Below are positions 8,264 to 17,321 of a stretch of DNA of 64,000 bases, piece by piece. Position 1 is the stretch's first letter. Every line of letters starts with the position of its first letter. A model generated the notes under the pieces. The model did not search any database, was not told the DNA's origin, and saw only the letters and a list, made by a program, of their open reading frames with translations. Location: NCBI RefSeq assembly GCF_029853675.1, contig NZ_CP122539.1, positions 2,685,001 through 2,749,000 of the forward strand, in the 5' to 3' direction. The stretch is from Tenacibaculum tangerinum (GTDB taxonomy: Bacteria > Bacteroidota > Bacteroidia > Flavobacteriales > Flavobacteriaceae). Position numbers and translations under genes: made by a program.

Positions 8264-9538
8264 ATGTTACAGGTTCAGTTTATTAGAGAAAACAAACAAA
8301 CTGTTTTAGAAGGTTTGGCAAAACGTAATTTTGCCAATGCCGAAACAATTATTGAAAAAGTATTAATTACTGATGAAACGCGTAGAGCTACACAAGTTTC
8401 TCTAGATAACATTCTTGCTGAATCCAACAAAATATCTAAGGAAATAGGTGGCCTTTTTAAGACTGGTAAAATTGAAGAAGCCAATCAATTAAAAGCAAAA
8501 ACAGGCGAATTAAAAGAGCAGTCTAAGCAACTAACAGAAGAACTAAACGCTACTGCTACTAAATTAGATGAATTATTATACCAAATTCCTAACATTCCGC
8601 ATACCTCAGTAAAGGCGGGAAAAAATGAAGCGGATAATGAAGAGATTTTTAAGGAAGGAATTATTCCTGATTTAGGAGAAAATGCCTTACCTCACTGGGA
8701 GTTGGCAAAGAAATACGATATTATCGATTTTGAATTAGGTGCTAAAGTAACTGGAGCTGGTTTTCCTATATATAAAGGAAAGGGGGCTCGCTTGCAACGT
8801 GCATTGATTAGTTATTTTTTAGACAAAAACACCTCCGCAGGTTATACCGAAGTACAAGTACCTCATTTAATTAATGAAGCTTCTGGTTATGGTACTGGGC
8901 AATTACCTGATAAAGAAGGACAGATGTATCATGTAACGGTAGATGACTTGTATTTAATTCCTACTTCTGAAGTACCTATTACGAATATGCACAGAGATGA
9001 TTTATTGCAAGAAAGCGATTTACCGAAAGCATATACAGGATACACTCCTTGTTTTAGAAGAGAAGCAGGAAGTTATGGTGCTCATGTGCGTGGATTAAAT
9101 CGTTTGCATCAATTCGACAAAGTAGAATTGGTACGTGTTGAGCATCCTGATAATTCATACAACGCCTTAAACAATATCGTAGAACATATTAAAGGAATAT
9201 TAAGAGAGTTAAAATTACCTTATCGCATTTTACGATTATGTGGTGGAGATACAGGGTTTACGGCAGCCTTAACATTTGATTTTGAAGTATATTCTACAGC
9301 ACAAAATCGTTGGTTAGAAATAAGTTCGGCATCGAATGTAGAATCTTTTCAAGCGAATCGTTTAAAATTACGCTTCAAAAATAAAGAAGGCAAAAGTCAG
9401 CTAGCACATACACTAAACGCTAGTTCTTTAGCTTTGCCTCGTGTGCTGGCAGGAATTTTAGAGAACTATCAAACGGAAAACGGAATTAAAATTCCAGAAG
9501 TCTTAGTTCCGTACTGTGGTTTTGACATGATTGATTAA
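8264..9538 (+). CDS. serS: Serine--tRNA ligase
   Basis: Class II synthetase charging tRNA-Ser. The first ~110 residues form the tRNA-binding antiparallel coiled coil, followed by the catalytic core with motif 2 'CFRREAGSYGAHVRGLNRLH' and motif 3 'LNASSLALPRVLAGILENYQ', plus 'TSEVPITN' at the amino-acid site. Start: ATG 8264 ('MLQVQFIREN'), the family's usual N-terminus; an in-frame TTG at 8240 overlaps the promoter box and is rejected. Length 424 aa, normal. A terminator follows at 9579-9612. Confidence 0.97.
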   Translation: MLQVQFIRENKQTVLEGLAKRNFANAETIIEKVLITDETRRATQVSLDNILAESNKISKEIGGLFKTGKIEEANQLKAKTGELKEQSKQLTEELNATATKLDELLYQIPNIPHTSVKAGKNEADNEEIFKEGIIPDLGENALPHWELAKKYDIIDFELGAKVTGAGFPIYKGKGARLQRALISYFLDKNTSAGYTEVQVPHLINEASGYGTGQLPDKEGQMYHVTVDDLYLIPTSEVPITNMHRDDLLQESDLPKAYTGYTPCFRREAGSYGAHVRGLNRLHQFDKVELVRVEHPDNSYNALNNIVEHIKGILRELKLPYRILRLCGGDTGFTAALTFDFEVYSTAQNRWLEISSASNVESFQANRLKLRFKNKEGKSQLAHTLNASSLALPRVLAGILENYQTENGIKIPEVLVPYCGFDMID

Positions 9539-9578
9539 GGAGCACACCGTTTGCTTTTAACAAAATAATTCACATTAA

Positions 9579-9612
9579 AAACCCAAGCCTCGATTACGAC
9601 GCTTGGGTTTCA
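9579..9612. terminator. Terminator between serS and the convergent small gene
   Basis: Ten-base-pair stem aaacccaagc / gcttgggttt around a 12-nt loop. It lies 40 nt after serS and 33 nt beyond the stop of the minus-strand 47-aa gene, so it may serve both. Confidence 0.65.
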
Positions 9613-9644
9613 ATCTAATCAATCCCCATTGAAAAAAAATATGT

Positions 9645-9788
9645 TTAATTGGCAATTACGGCTACCATTAATTTCTTGTACTTATTCATTTCTAGCAGTG
9701 CTTGAAAATACTGAGCTATTTGACCTTTTCTCATATATTCATTGGCATTTTGTCTTGCGATTTCGTATTGTGTAGTAAAGTTTCCCAT
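9645..9788 (-). CDS. Small 47-aa protein, unknown function
   Basis: An ORF below the usual length cut-off, found by reading the minus strand: ATG at 9788, stop at 9645. The protein starts 'MGNFTTQYEIARQNANEYM' and contains 'YFQALLEMNKYKKLMVAV'. It is soluble, predicted mostly alpha-helical, with no signal peptide or cysteine. The amino-acid composition is that of a real protein and unlike the random ORFs in this AT-rich DNA, and it explains the otherwise long gap between serS and the TPR gene. I recall similar short proteins in flavobacteria but know no function. Confidence 0.6.
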   Translation of the reverse strand: MGNFTTQYEIARQNANEYMRKGQIAQYFQALLEMNKYKKLMVAVIAN

Positions 9789-9964
9789 AGTATACATTGT
9801 TTAGTTGTTTTATTATATAGACAAAGTTCATGCCAAAATGTTACAACACTTTTCAAAAAACAAGCTCTTTTAATAGTATTTTAACAATTATCTTCTGTAT
9901 TTTTGGTAGATGAAACTCCTTAACAGGAATAAATCATAAAGCACAACGCTTAAACTTTTCTAAA

Positions 9965-11743
9965 ATGAAAAAAATCATTGTTTTTTGTAATTTATTGGTT
10001 TTAAGCTTGTTTTGCAATGCTCAGCAAAATGAATTTATCATTGCTGAAAATTATTTTAGAAATAATGAATATGAAAAAGCAATTCAGTTATATAAAAAAC
10101 TATATGAACAGAGCCCATACAATTCTAGTTATCTTAAAAAACTAATTACATCCTATCAAGAAACTGAACAATTTGAATCTGCTGAAAACCTACTCCTTCA
10201 AGAGTTAAGAGAAAAACCTAATTTATCTTACCTATATGTAATTCTAGGCTATAATTTTGAACGTCAAGAAAAACTTGAAGAGGCAAATAACTATTATCAA
10301 AAAGCTCTTGAATCTATTAACAAAAAAGCAAATTATGGTTCTTTAATCGCTGGATTGTTTAAAAATTACAGCAAGTTAGACTTGGCTATTGAAGCTTTTA
10401 ACAAAACCATGAAAATCAACCCTGAGGCTAACTACGAATTCCAACTAGCCCAAATTTATGGTGAAAAAGGCGACTTTAAACTGATGTTTGACTCGTATAT
10501 TGATTTGGTAGATAAAAATGAGGAGTATTTGAATAATGTGAAACGTTATGCCAGTAGGTATTTAACAGATGATGGCGAAAACGAAAATAACATTTTATTT
10601 AAAAAAGCATTGTTAAGAAGATCTGTTAGTAAACCCAAAGATATTTGGAATAATTTACTTTCGTGGTTATTTATAAAGCAAAAACAATACAACAAAGCAC
10701 TCATTCAAAACAAGGCGTTGTTTGCAAGAAACTCAGACAATTTAGGTAAGATAAATGAATTAGGCGAAATTGCTTTTAAAAACAAAGACTATGAAACTGC
10801 CAAAGAATGTTTTGAAATAGTTATCGAAAACACCAATTATCCAAGAGATAAGTTTAATGCCATAAATAACAATTTAAGAATTGCTATAGCAACAAACCAA
10901 CCCAATATTGATGCCCTTTTTAATGCTATCTTTAAAGAATACGGAATCAATTCTAAAACTCTTTTTACACAAGTAGAATATGCCAATTATTTAACTTTTA
11001 CAAAAAATACTCCAGAGGAAGCCTCTGTTATTTTAAAAGATGCTTTAGATTTTGCCAATTCAAAATTTATAAAAGCAACTATCAAACTAAAGCTTGGCGA
11101 TGTGTATGTATATATGGCAAAATTTAACAAAGCACTTATTAACTATTCTCAAGTTCAAACCGCATTTAAAAATCATTTTTTGGGTCAAGAAGCTCGATTT
11201 AAAGTGGCACAAGCCTCTTATTTTAAAAACGACTTTACTTGGGCAAAGGCTCAGTTAAAAGTATTAAAAGGATCTGCCACACAACTCATTGCCAACGATG
11301 CTGCTAATTTGTTCTTAACTATTTCAGACAATGAACCGAAAGACAGTATTTCTTCTGGATTGAAAGAATATGCCAAAGCCGATTTATTAGCTTTTCAAAA
11401 TAAAAACGACGAGGCAATTGCTATATTAGATGCTGTGATAAATGAGTACAAAGGACAGTCTATTGAAGATGAAGCCCTATTTAAACAAGCCCAGTTATTT
11501 GTAAAAAAGAAACGATACGACGAAGCTATTTTAAACTATGCTAAAATTATTGCTTTAGATGAAGCAGGTATTTACATTGATGATGTATACTACCAAATGG
11601 CAGAATTGTATAACAACGAATTAAAGAACACAGAGAAAGCCAAAGAATACTATCAAAAGATTATTTTTGACCATCCATCGAGTATTTATTTAGTTGAAGC
11701 TCGGAAAAAATATAGAAAACTAAGAGGAGACGATATTAATTAA
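9965..11743 (+). CDS. Exported tetratricopeptide-repeat protein
   Basis: A signal peptide (about 1-20, ending 'FCNAQ') is followed by repeated helical pairs typical of TPR: for example 'AENYFRNNEYEKAIQLYKKL', later 'AKECFEIVIENTNYP' and 'AKEYYQKIIFDHPSSIYLVEA' in part. At 592 aa it holds perhaps 10-12 repeats with a less regular middle. Such proteins act as periplasmic or outer-membrane scaffolds; the partner cannot be inferred. A 5' gap of about 175 bp separates it from the divergent 47-aa gene, and a low-complexity repeat tract follows it. Confidence 0.8.
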   Translation: MKKIIVFCNLLVLSLFCNAQQNEFIIAENYFRNNEYEKAIQLYKKLYEQSPYNSSYLKKLITSYQETEQFESAENLLLQELREKPNLSYLYVILGYNFERQEKLEEANNYYQKALESINKKANYGSLIAGLFKNYSKLDLAIEAFNKTMKINPEANYEFQLAQIYGEKGDFKLMFDSYIDLVDKNEEYLNNVKRYASRYLTDDGENENNILFKKALLRRSVSKPKDIWNNLLSWLFIKQKQYNKALIQNKALFARNSDNLGKINELGEIAFKNKDYETAKECFEIVIENTNYPRDKFNAINNNLRIAIATNQPNIDALFNAIFKEYGINSKTLFTQVEYANYLTFTKNTPEEASVILKDALDFANSKFIKATIKLKLGDVYVYMAKFNKALINYSQVQTAFKNHFLGQEARFKVAQASYFKNDFTWAKAQLKVLKGSATQLIANDAANLFLTISDNEPKDSISSGLKEYAKADLLAFQNKNDEAIAILDAVINEYKGQSIEDEALFKQAQLFVKKKRYDEAILNYAKIIALDEAGIYIDDVYYQMAELYNNELKNTEKAKEYYQKIIFDHPSSIYLVEARKKYRKLRGDDIN

Positions 11744-11927
11744 TGAAACAATGAGTTAATGATTTAATAGATTAGTGATTTAGTGTAAAAAATGAAGCAA
11801 TTTACTTTACTAACACATTGAAGTTTTACATTAACTAATTGTCTCATTTAATCATTGTCTCATTTAATCATTGATTCATTAAATAATTGGTTCATTAAAT
11901 AATTGGTTCATTAAATCATTAAAAATT
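11744..11927. repeat. Low-complexity direct-repeat tract
   Basis: The gap between the TPR gene and DUF4286 is made of degenerate direct repeats based on 'ttcattaaataattgg' and 'tctcatttaatcattg', at least six units in the last 90 bp. The same kind of tract recurs at 18683-18780 and 46935-47010. No hairpin terminator or gene seen inside. Confidence 0.7.
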
Positions 11928-12257
11928 ATGTACATATACAACGTAACTGTAAATATAGACGAAAGTATACACGCCGAGTGGTTAACTTGGATAGAAAGTC
12001 ACATACCAGAAGTATTAGCAACAGGACACTTTTTAAGTGCTAAAATGACTCAAGTACTGGTTGAAGAAGAAATGGGTGGCATTACCTATTCGATTCAGTA
12101 TACTGCAAAAACACGCGAAGATTTAGATAATTACTACAAGTATAGTGCTGATAAACTCCGTAATGACGGACTCAAAAAATTTGCTGATAAAATGTTGGCT
12201 TTTCGTACTGAGCTAAAAGTGGTTAATGAGTTTTATCCGACTGTAACTAGTAATTAA
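11928..12257 (+). CDS. DUF4286 family protein
   Basis: A 109-residue soluble protein beginning 'MYIYNVTVNIDESIHAEWL' and carrying the family's 'FLSAKMTQVL' and 'YYKYSADKLRNDGLKKF' stretches; it resembles DUF4286, an alpha/beta ferredoxin-like fold of unknown function common in Bacteroidota. Its stop codon overlaps the ATG of the next gene by one base (TAATG), so the two are translationally coupled. Confidence 0.8.
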   Translation: MYIYNVTVNIDESIHAEWLTWIESHIPEVLATGHFLSAKMTQVLVEEEMGGITYSIQYTAKTREDLDNYYKYSADKLRNDGLKKFADKMLAFRTELKVVNEFYPTVTSN

Positions 12258-12808
12258 TGACATTACCTTCTTTTTTAAATACACTACGTTCTAATTGGGA
12301 AATTTTGTTACCTCAATTGGTAAAAGAAGCAAAAAAATCGTTTAAAAATAAGATAGAAATTGATTTTGAAGATGATTCTTTCTTACATAAAATTCCTTCG
12401 AGTTTTGGTGTGTATATTTTCGAAATCTTACCAAACGAAAATTTTTCAAAAGAACTTTTCTCAAAAAAATGGAAATCCTACAAAAACATAAAGTGCCCCA
12501 ATATTTCATCATCATTTCATAAAAACAAAGACATCCACAACCAATGGAATAACTTTTATATGGGTAAATCAGAAAATTTAAGAAAACGAATTAAAGAGCA
12601 CTGCTTTCATGATTTTCCAAAAACAACCTATGGTTTAAAGTTGAAAGATAGGCATGAACTGAAAAAAAACAGTACATTTTCAGTAGCTTATTATGAATTA
12701 AAAGAGATGGATTCTTTTTTAGAAAATAAAGAAATTTTACAGTTTGTGATTACGAACTTAGAAAGAAGTTTAAGAAATGAGTTTCAACTTTGGGTAGGAA
12801 AACAATAA
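12257..12808 (+). CDS. Divergent GIY-YIG nuclease-like protein
   Basis: The protein has 183 aa. The middle carries the two halves of a GIY-YIG core: 'FGVYIFEI' (GIY position) and '[18 protein letters not shown]' (YIG position with the conserved Arg), with a candidate Glu in the last third ('LERSLRNEF'). A 45-residue helical N-terminal extension precedes it. Known GIY-YIG domains cut DNA in repair or mobile elements; a substrate cannot be deduced. It starts on the stop codon of DUF4286 and ends 41 nt before rsmA. Some flavobacterial genes of this kind sit in housekeeping clusters, so it is not obviously mobile. Confidence 0.6.
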   Translation: MTLPSFLNTLRSNWEILLPQLVKEAKKSFKNKIEIDFEDDSFLHKIPSSFGVYIFEILPNENFSKELFSKKWKSYKNIKCPNISSSFHKNKDIHNQWNNFYMGKSENLRKRIKEHCFHDFPKTTYGLKLKDRHELKKNSTFSVAYYELKEMDSFLENKEILQFVITNLERSLRNEFQLWVGKQ

Positions 12809-12849
12809 AAACGAACTTCAACCCATTACTATATTGTATCTTTACAGCT

Positions 12850-13662
12850 ATGACCGTAAGAGCTAAAAAACATTTAGGACAACATTTTTTAACCGACGAA
12901 AACATTGCTAAAAAAATAGCTGATTCCCTTACCGAAAAAGGATATGACAATGTGCTAGAAATCGGTCCAGGCATGGGTGTTTTAACAAAATACTTGTTAG
13001 AAAAGGAATTGAAAGTTACCGTAATGGAACTCGATTCTGAATCTGTAGCCTATTTACAAGAAACCTTTCCTGTTGAACATCTTAAACTGAATACTTCGAA
13101 AGAGAAATTTACCATTATTGAAGATGATTTTTTAAAGAAAAACTTTACAGAGACTTTTAACAACCAACAAGTAGCTATTATTGGTAATTTTCCGTACAAC
13201 ATTTCGTCACAAATTGTTTTTAAAGCTATTGAAAATAGGGCCTATGTGCCTGAGTTTTCAGGAATGTTTCAAAAAGAAGTAGCCCAACGAATTGCCGAGA
13301 AAGAAGGAAGTAAAACCTACGGAATACTATCGGTACTCACACAAGCTTTTTATGATGCTGAATATTTATTTACCGTACCTCCATCGGTGTTTAACCCGCC
13401 TCCAAAGGTAGATTCTGGCGTAATCCGACTCATCAGAAAAGAAAACTACACACTTCCTGTTAACGAAAAGTTGTTCTTCAGGGTGGTAAAAACAGCCTTC
13501 AATCAACGAAGAAAAATGTTACGTTCAAGTTTAAAATCATTTAATCTTTCGGATAGCTTAAAAGAAGACCCTATATTTGCGCTGCGTCCAGAACAATTAT
13601 CGGTACAAAGATTCATTGAATTGACGCAAAAAATAGCTCAAGACAACGATTCATCTTTTTGA
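12850..13662 (+). CDS. rsmA: 16S rRNA dimethyladenosine transferase
   Basis: Dimethylates A1518 and A1519 of 16S rRNA during 30S maturation. Motifs: '[18 protein letters not shown]' at the N-terminus, SAM-binding '[16 protein letters not shown]', catalytic '[13 protein letters not shown]', and the C-terminal '[12 protein letters not shown]' and '[10 protein letters not shown]'. I set the start at ATG 12850 ('[10 protein letters not shown]'); the longer ORF from 12790 adds 20 unconserved residues and overlaps the upstream gene. A TAtcTTTa box lies 5 nt before this ATG, which points to a very short leader. Confidence 0.95.
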   Translation: MTVRAKKHLGQHFLTDENIAKKIADSLTEKGYDNVLEIGPGMGVLTKYLLEKELKVTVMELDSESVAYLQETFPVEHLKLNTSKEKFTIIEDDFLKKNFTETFNNQQVAIIGNFPYNISSQIVFKAIENRAYVPEFSGMFQKEVAQRIAEKEGSKTYGILSVLTQAFYDAEYLFTVPPSVFNPPPKVDSGVIRLIRKENYTLPVNEKLFFRVVKTAFNQRRKMLRSSLKSFNLSDSLKEDPIFALRPEQLSVQRFIELTQKIAQDNDSSF

Positions 13663-13735
13663 GATAAGTTGATACAAGCACTGAATTAGATTTTGAAATA
13701 TTCAATCCTCGGTTATCGAGTAAAATTTGTAAACT

Positions 13736-15085
13736 ATGGCAACAGAAGTTACTAAAGACTTGTTAGAAAAAGTACAGGAACTGATTAGAAATCAAAAAGA
13801 CACCGACCTTGCCAAACTTTTCTCAGAATTCCACTATGCAGATATCGCAGAGGTTTTAGATGAATTGTCTTTTGAAGAGGCTGTTTACCTTATTCGTTTG
13901 TTAGATAGTGAAACAACTTCAGATGTTTTAATGGAGGTTGATGAAGAGGTGCGTGAAAAAGTTTTTGAACAACTTTCTGCCAAGGAAATTGCCGAAGAAA
14001 TCAATGAACTTGATACCGATGACGCTGCCGATATTATTGCCGAACTTCCAGAAGAAAGAAAACAAGATGTAATTCAGAAGATTGAAGACCGAGAACATGC
14101 CAAAGAAATTGTAGAGTTATTACGCTATGACGAAAATTCTGCTGGTGGTTTAATGGCAAAGGAACTTGTGAAGGTAAATGAAAACTGGAATGTACTTACC
14201 TGTGTAAAGGAAATGCGCCTACAAGCAGAAGAAGTAACCAGAGTACACTCTATTTATGTTGTTGATGACGAAGGTAAGCTAAAAGGACGCCTGTCGTTAA
14301 AAGATTTATTAATGGCATCTACACGAGCTAAAATCTCTGATGTGTATATTCCAAAAGTAGATTCTGTAAATGTAAATGATGAAGCAGAAGATGTAGCGAA
14401 TATCATGCGTAAATACGATTTAGAAGCCATTCCTGTGGTAGATGAATTAGGTGTTTTGGTAGGTCGTATTACCATCGATGATATTGTAGATGTAATTAAA
14501 GAAGAAGCAGAAAAAGATTATCAATTAGCAGCGGGTATTACAAAAGATGTAGACTCTGAAGATAATATTTTGCAATTAACCAAAGCTCGATTACCTTGGT
14601 TATTCTTAGGGTTAATTGGAGGTATTGGTGCCGCAAGAATTATGGGCTTTTTTGAAGGTGCCTTAGAAGAAAATGCTGTTCTTTTTATGTTTACACCTCT
14701 TATTGCCGCTATGGCAGGAAATGTAGGTGTACAATCTTCGGCAATTATTGTACAAGGTTTGGCGAACGACGATGTAAAAGGAAGTGTAGCGAATAGATTA
14801 TTGAAAGAAATGTCTTTAGCCGCCGTAAACGGATTTGCCTTAGCCGTTATTTTGTTTTTCTTTATTTGGGGTTGGAAGGGAGATGTAACAATTTCTTTAG
14901 CTATTTCAATTTCATTATTTGCCGTTATAATCGTCGCTGGTTTGGTAGGTACTTTTATTCCTTTGTTTTTGGATAAAAGAGGCGTTGACCCTGCTATTGC
15001 TACAGGACCCTTTATTACTACTAGCAATGATATTTTTGGGATTTTAATTTATTTCTCGATTGCAAAAATGATTATCGGATTTTAA
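13736..15085 (+). CDS. mgtE: Magnesium transporter MgtE
   Basis: Homodimeric Mg2+ channel of the inner membrane. Seen: the acidic MgtE N-domain (about 1-130, rich in 'ELDTDDAADIIAELPEERK'-type helices), a CBS pair (about 135-255, 'STRAKISDVYIPKV' and 'MRKYDLEAIPVVDELG') that senses cytosolic Mg2+, a plug helix, and five membrane helices (about 285-449) with the pore region 'AMAGNVGVQSSAIIVQGL'. Length 449 aa is normal. The gene follows rsmA with a 73-nt gap and overlaps the convergent LysE gene by 4 bp at the stop codons. The gap is too short for an M-box, and I see no riboswitch. Confidence 0.95.
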   Translation: MATEVTKDLLEKVQELIRNQKDTDLAKLFSEFHYADIAEVLDELSFEEAVYLIRLLDSETTSDVLMEVDEEVREKVFEQLSAKEIAEEINELDTDDAADIIAELPEERKQDVIQKIEDREHAKEIVELLRYDENSAGGLMAKELVKVNENWNVLTCVKEMRLQAEEVTRVHSIYVVDDEGKLKGRLSLKDLLMASTRAKISDVYIPKVDSVNVNDEAEDVANIMRKYDLEAIPVVDELGVLVGRITIDDIVDVIKEEAEKDYQLAAGITKDVDSEDNILQLTKARLPWLFLGLIGGIGAARIMGFFEGALEENAVLFMFTPLIAAMAGNVGVQSSAIIVQGLANDDVKGSVANRLLKEMSLAAVNGFALAVILFFFIWGWKGDVTISLAISISLFAVIIVAGLVGTFIPLFLDKRGVDPAIATGPFITTSNDIFGILIYFSIAKMIIGF

Positions 15086-15759
15086 TCGATCGATTCTACT
15101 TGTTCGATTAGGTTATCGATTTTACTTTCGGGTATAAATCCTTTTAACATTAGCAAAACCCCAAAAACAATTAACAAAACCCCCATTCCGCGTTTTATTC
15201 GGTAAATTACCAAGGGGGTAAGTTTACTTTTTAATTGTTTAGCGAGTAGTATTTTTCCTAAGTCGGTAATCGCATAACCCGCTATTACAGTGCCAAAATA
15301 CCAAGCTAAGTATTTCGGATTCATATCATACGTAGGCCCTATAACCACAATTAAACCCAACCAAAAAGCGAGTACTCCTATATTGATAAAATTTAAAAAA
15401 AAACCTTTGAGTAGTAATTTTAAGTAATTGTTACTTTCTAGCAATACAACATCGGCTGCTTGTACTTCTTTTTTATTGCTCTTATCTAAATACGTAATTA
15501 ATCCGTAAACAATAAGTACCAACCCTCCGATAAGAAACAAACGCGGATCATCTTTTATTTTTTCTAGCAAGCTTCTACTTCCAAAATAAGCAATTAGCAT
15601 AAAACAAATGTCTCCTAAAATTACACCTAAATCAAAAGCGATAGCTGCCCGAGCACCTTTTAAAATGCTCGTTTTAATCAACATAAAAAAAACAGGACCT
15701 ATCATAAAAGCCATGAAAACACCTACAAAGAATGCGTTTTTAAAGTCGTGAAAATCCAT
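15082..15759 (-). CDS. LysE-family translocator
   Basis: A 225-aa inner-membrane protein with about six hydrophobic segments. The N-terminal 'FFVGVFMAFMIGPVFFMLIK' and 'GDICFMLIAYFGSRSLLEK' match the LysE/RhtB fold, whose members export amino acids or related metabolites; substrate not predictable. It lies tail-to-tail with mgtE (4-bp overlap) and 21 nt downstream of the PaaE-like reductase, so it is probably cotranscribed with it. Confidence 0.85.
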   Translation of the reverse strand: MDFHDFKNAFFVGVFMAFMIGPVFFMLIKTSILKGARAAIAFDLGVILGDICFMLIAYFGSRSLLEKIKDDPRLFLIGGLVLIVYGLITYLDKSNKKEVQAADVVLLESNNYLKLLLKGFFLNFINIGVLAFWLGLIVVIGPTYDMNPKYLAWYFGTVIAGYAITDLGKILLAKQLKSKLTPLVIYRIKRGMGVLLIVFGVLLMLKGFIPESKIDNLIEQVESID

Positions 15760-15780
15760 TTTATAAAGTTACGCTTTTAC

Positions 15781-16824
15781 CTAAACATCATCAAAATCTA
15801 CTACAACTTTCTGTGTTGTCGGGTGTGCCTGACAGGTAAGTACCAAGCCTTCTTCCAGTTCCGCATCTGTTAAAACAGAATTTTTGGTCATTATTGCTTT
15901 ACCTTCCGTAACTTTTGCAATACAACTACTACATACCCCTCCTTGACAAGAATACGGAGCATCTAATTTATTTCGTAAGCTCGCTGCCAAAATCGTGTCG
16001 GTCTGCTTCATAGTAAAGCTGGTTTCTTCATCATCTAACAAAACCGTAATCTCTGTATTTCCTTCTTTTATTTGATCAGTATTTTCTTCGGTAGTTGAAG
16101 CCGTAAATAATTCAAAGTAAATCGCGCTTTTATCAAGTCCACTCTCTTGTAGCGTTTCAGAAGCGATGTTAATCATTGCTTCTGGTCCGCATAAAAAAGC
16201 AGCATCAAAAGTAGTTTCTTTATACAGGTTTTTTACAAAATAATTTACATGCCCTTTATCTACCCTACCAAACAAGGTATTGTCTTGACGCTCTCTACTA
16301 TACACATAATGCAAGTTGAATTGTTTAGGGTACTCTTGTTGTAGCAAGTTTAAATCATTGTAAAATATGGTATCTGCTATACTTCTATTTCCATATACTA
16401 AAGTAAATGTAGAAGACGTATCTTGTAAAACCGATGTAATCATTGATAAAATTGGCGTAATTCCACTTCCTGCTGCAAATGCAATGTAGTTTTTTCCTTC
16501 TTGTGGAGTTAGAATAAACTTACCTTCTGGCGCAGCAGCTTCTAACACATCACCTTCCTTTAACTCGGTGGTAGCAAATGTTGAAAACTTTCCGTTTTCT
16601 ACAGCTTTTACAACTACTTTTAATCGATTAATTTGTGGAGAAGTACAAATAGAATACGCTCTGCGTACCTCTTCTCCCTTTATGGTTGCTTTTAAAGTAA
16701 GGTATTGCCCTGCCATAAATTGAAACGTGTCTTTCAAGTTGTCAGGAACGTTAAATAAGATTGAAACGGCGTCTTTCGTTTCTTTGATGATTTGCTGAAT
16801 TGTTAGTTTATAAAAAGTACTCAT
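15781..16824 (-). CDS. PaaE-like FAD/2Fe-2S NAD(P)H oxidoreductase
   Basis: Electron-transfer flavoprotein of 347 aa: FAD domain with 'RRAYSICTSP' (RxYS motif), NAD(P)-binding domain with 'GSGITPILSM', and a C-terminal plant-type ferredoxin domain 'APYSCQGGVCSSCIAKV' followed by a fourth Cys in 'VLTCQAHP'. This is the architecture of PaaE, the reductase of phenylacetyl-CoA epoxidase, but paaABCD are absent from the window, so the partner may be another oxygenase or desaturase. I moved the start to 16824 ('MSTFYKLTIQQI'); the longer ORF crosses a promoter box (CAAAAATA at 16843-16850, i.e. TATTTTTG on this strand). It diverges from the PadR operon. Confidence 0.88.
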   Translation of the reverse strand: MSTFYKLTIQQIIKETKDAVSILFNVPDNLKDTFQFMAGQYLTLKATIKGEEVRRAYSICTSPQINRLKVVVKAVENGKFSTFATTELKEGDVLEAAAPEGKFILTPQEGKNYIAFAAGSGITPILSMITSVLQDTSSTFTLVYGNRSIADTIFYNDLNLLQQEYPKQFNLHYVYSRERQDNTLFGRVDKGHVNYFVKNLYKETTFDAAFLCGPEAMINIASETLQESGLDKSAIYFELFTASTTEENTDQIKEGNTEITVLLDDEETSFTMKQTDTILAASLRNKLDAPYSCQGGVCSSCIAKVTEGKAIMTKNSVLTDAELEEGLVLTCQAHPTTQKVVVDFDDV

Positions 16825-16906
16825 ACGGTCTAATTTGAATGACAAAAATAACAAACTCAGTACGAACAAAAGTGAGGGTTTTTATAAAATATATACCTAA
16901 GATTTT

Positions 16907-16956
16907 TATACATAAGAAAATTATGTATATTTGTATACCTAAAAAACTTAGGCATA
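16907..16956 (+). promoter_or_regulatory. PadR promoter with two palindromic operators
   Basis: Perfect palindrome tatacataa-gaaaa-ttatgtata (16907-16929) overlaps the -7 box TATATTTG (16926-16933). It is followed by the imperfect palindrome tatacctaa-aaaac-ttaggcata (16934-16956). A further half-site, atatacctaag, lies at about 16891-16901. PadR repressors usually bind TAC/GTA-type dyads and repress themselves, so these are likely autoregulatory operators covering the promoter and the start. Confidence 0.65.
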
Positions 16957-16971
16957 AGAAAATGCATCATT

Positions 16972-17310
16972 ATGGGAAACCAAAAACTGTATAAAGGATC
17001 GTTACAAACTATTATATTAAAATTATTAGCTGAGCATGATAAAATGTATGGGTATGAGATTACTCAAAAAGTAAAAGAACTTACCCAAGGTGAGTTAAAA
17101 ATTACTGAAGGCGCCCTGTATCCTGCCCTACATAAATTAGAAGCAGAAGGATTGTTAGATGTAGAAGTCGCTAAAGTTGGTAATCGCTTACGAAAATACT
17201 ACAAGCTTACCGAAAATGGCACGACAGAAACGGCAAATCGGCTTTCTGAAATGCAAGAGTTTTTAAATACCATGCAACAGTTGGTAAATCCTAAATTTAG
17301 TTTGGAGTAA
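16972..17310 (+). CDS. PadR-family transcriptional repressor
   Basis: A 112-residue winged-helix regulator. It starts 'MGNQKLYKGSLQTIILKLL' and contains 'YGYEITQKVKELTQGELKITEGALYPALHKLEAEGLL', here cited by its conserved pieces 'MYGYEI' and 'EGALYPALHKLE', typical of PadR, with a short C-terminal helix for dimerisation. Palindromes overlap its promoter. It is first in a three-gene unit with two membrane proteins (11-nt gap, then ATGA overlap), the common arrangement in which PadR controls a membrane stress module. Confidence 0.92.
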   Translation: MGNQKLYKGSLQTIILKLLAEHDKMYGYEITQKVKELTQGELKITEGALYPALHKLEAEGLLDVEVAKVGNRLRKYYKLTENGTTETANRLSEMQEFLNTMQQLVNPKFSLE

Positions 17311-17321
17311 AATTTATAGTT

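Noticed and set aside
9702..9884. 60-aa plus-strand ORF after serS
   Set aside because: Antisense of the 47-aa gene and its leader; hydrophobic and cysteine-rich by base composition.
13663..13735. Possible magnesium riboswitch before mgtE
   Set aside because: Only 73 nt separate the genes; no M-box-like structure fits.
14521..15027. 168-aa antisense ORF inside mgtE
   Set aside because: Exact antisense of conserved mgtE membrane helices; composition is that of a shadow frame, no start context.
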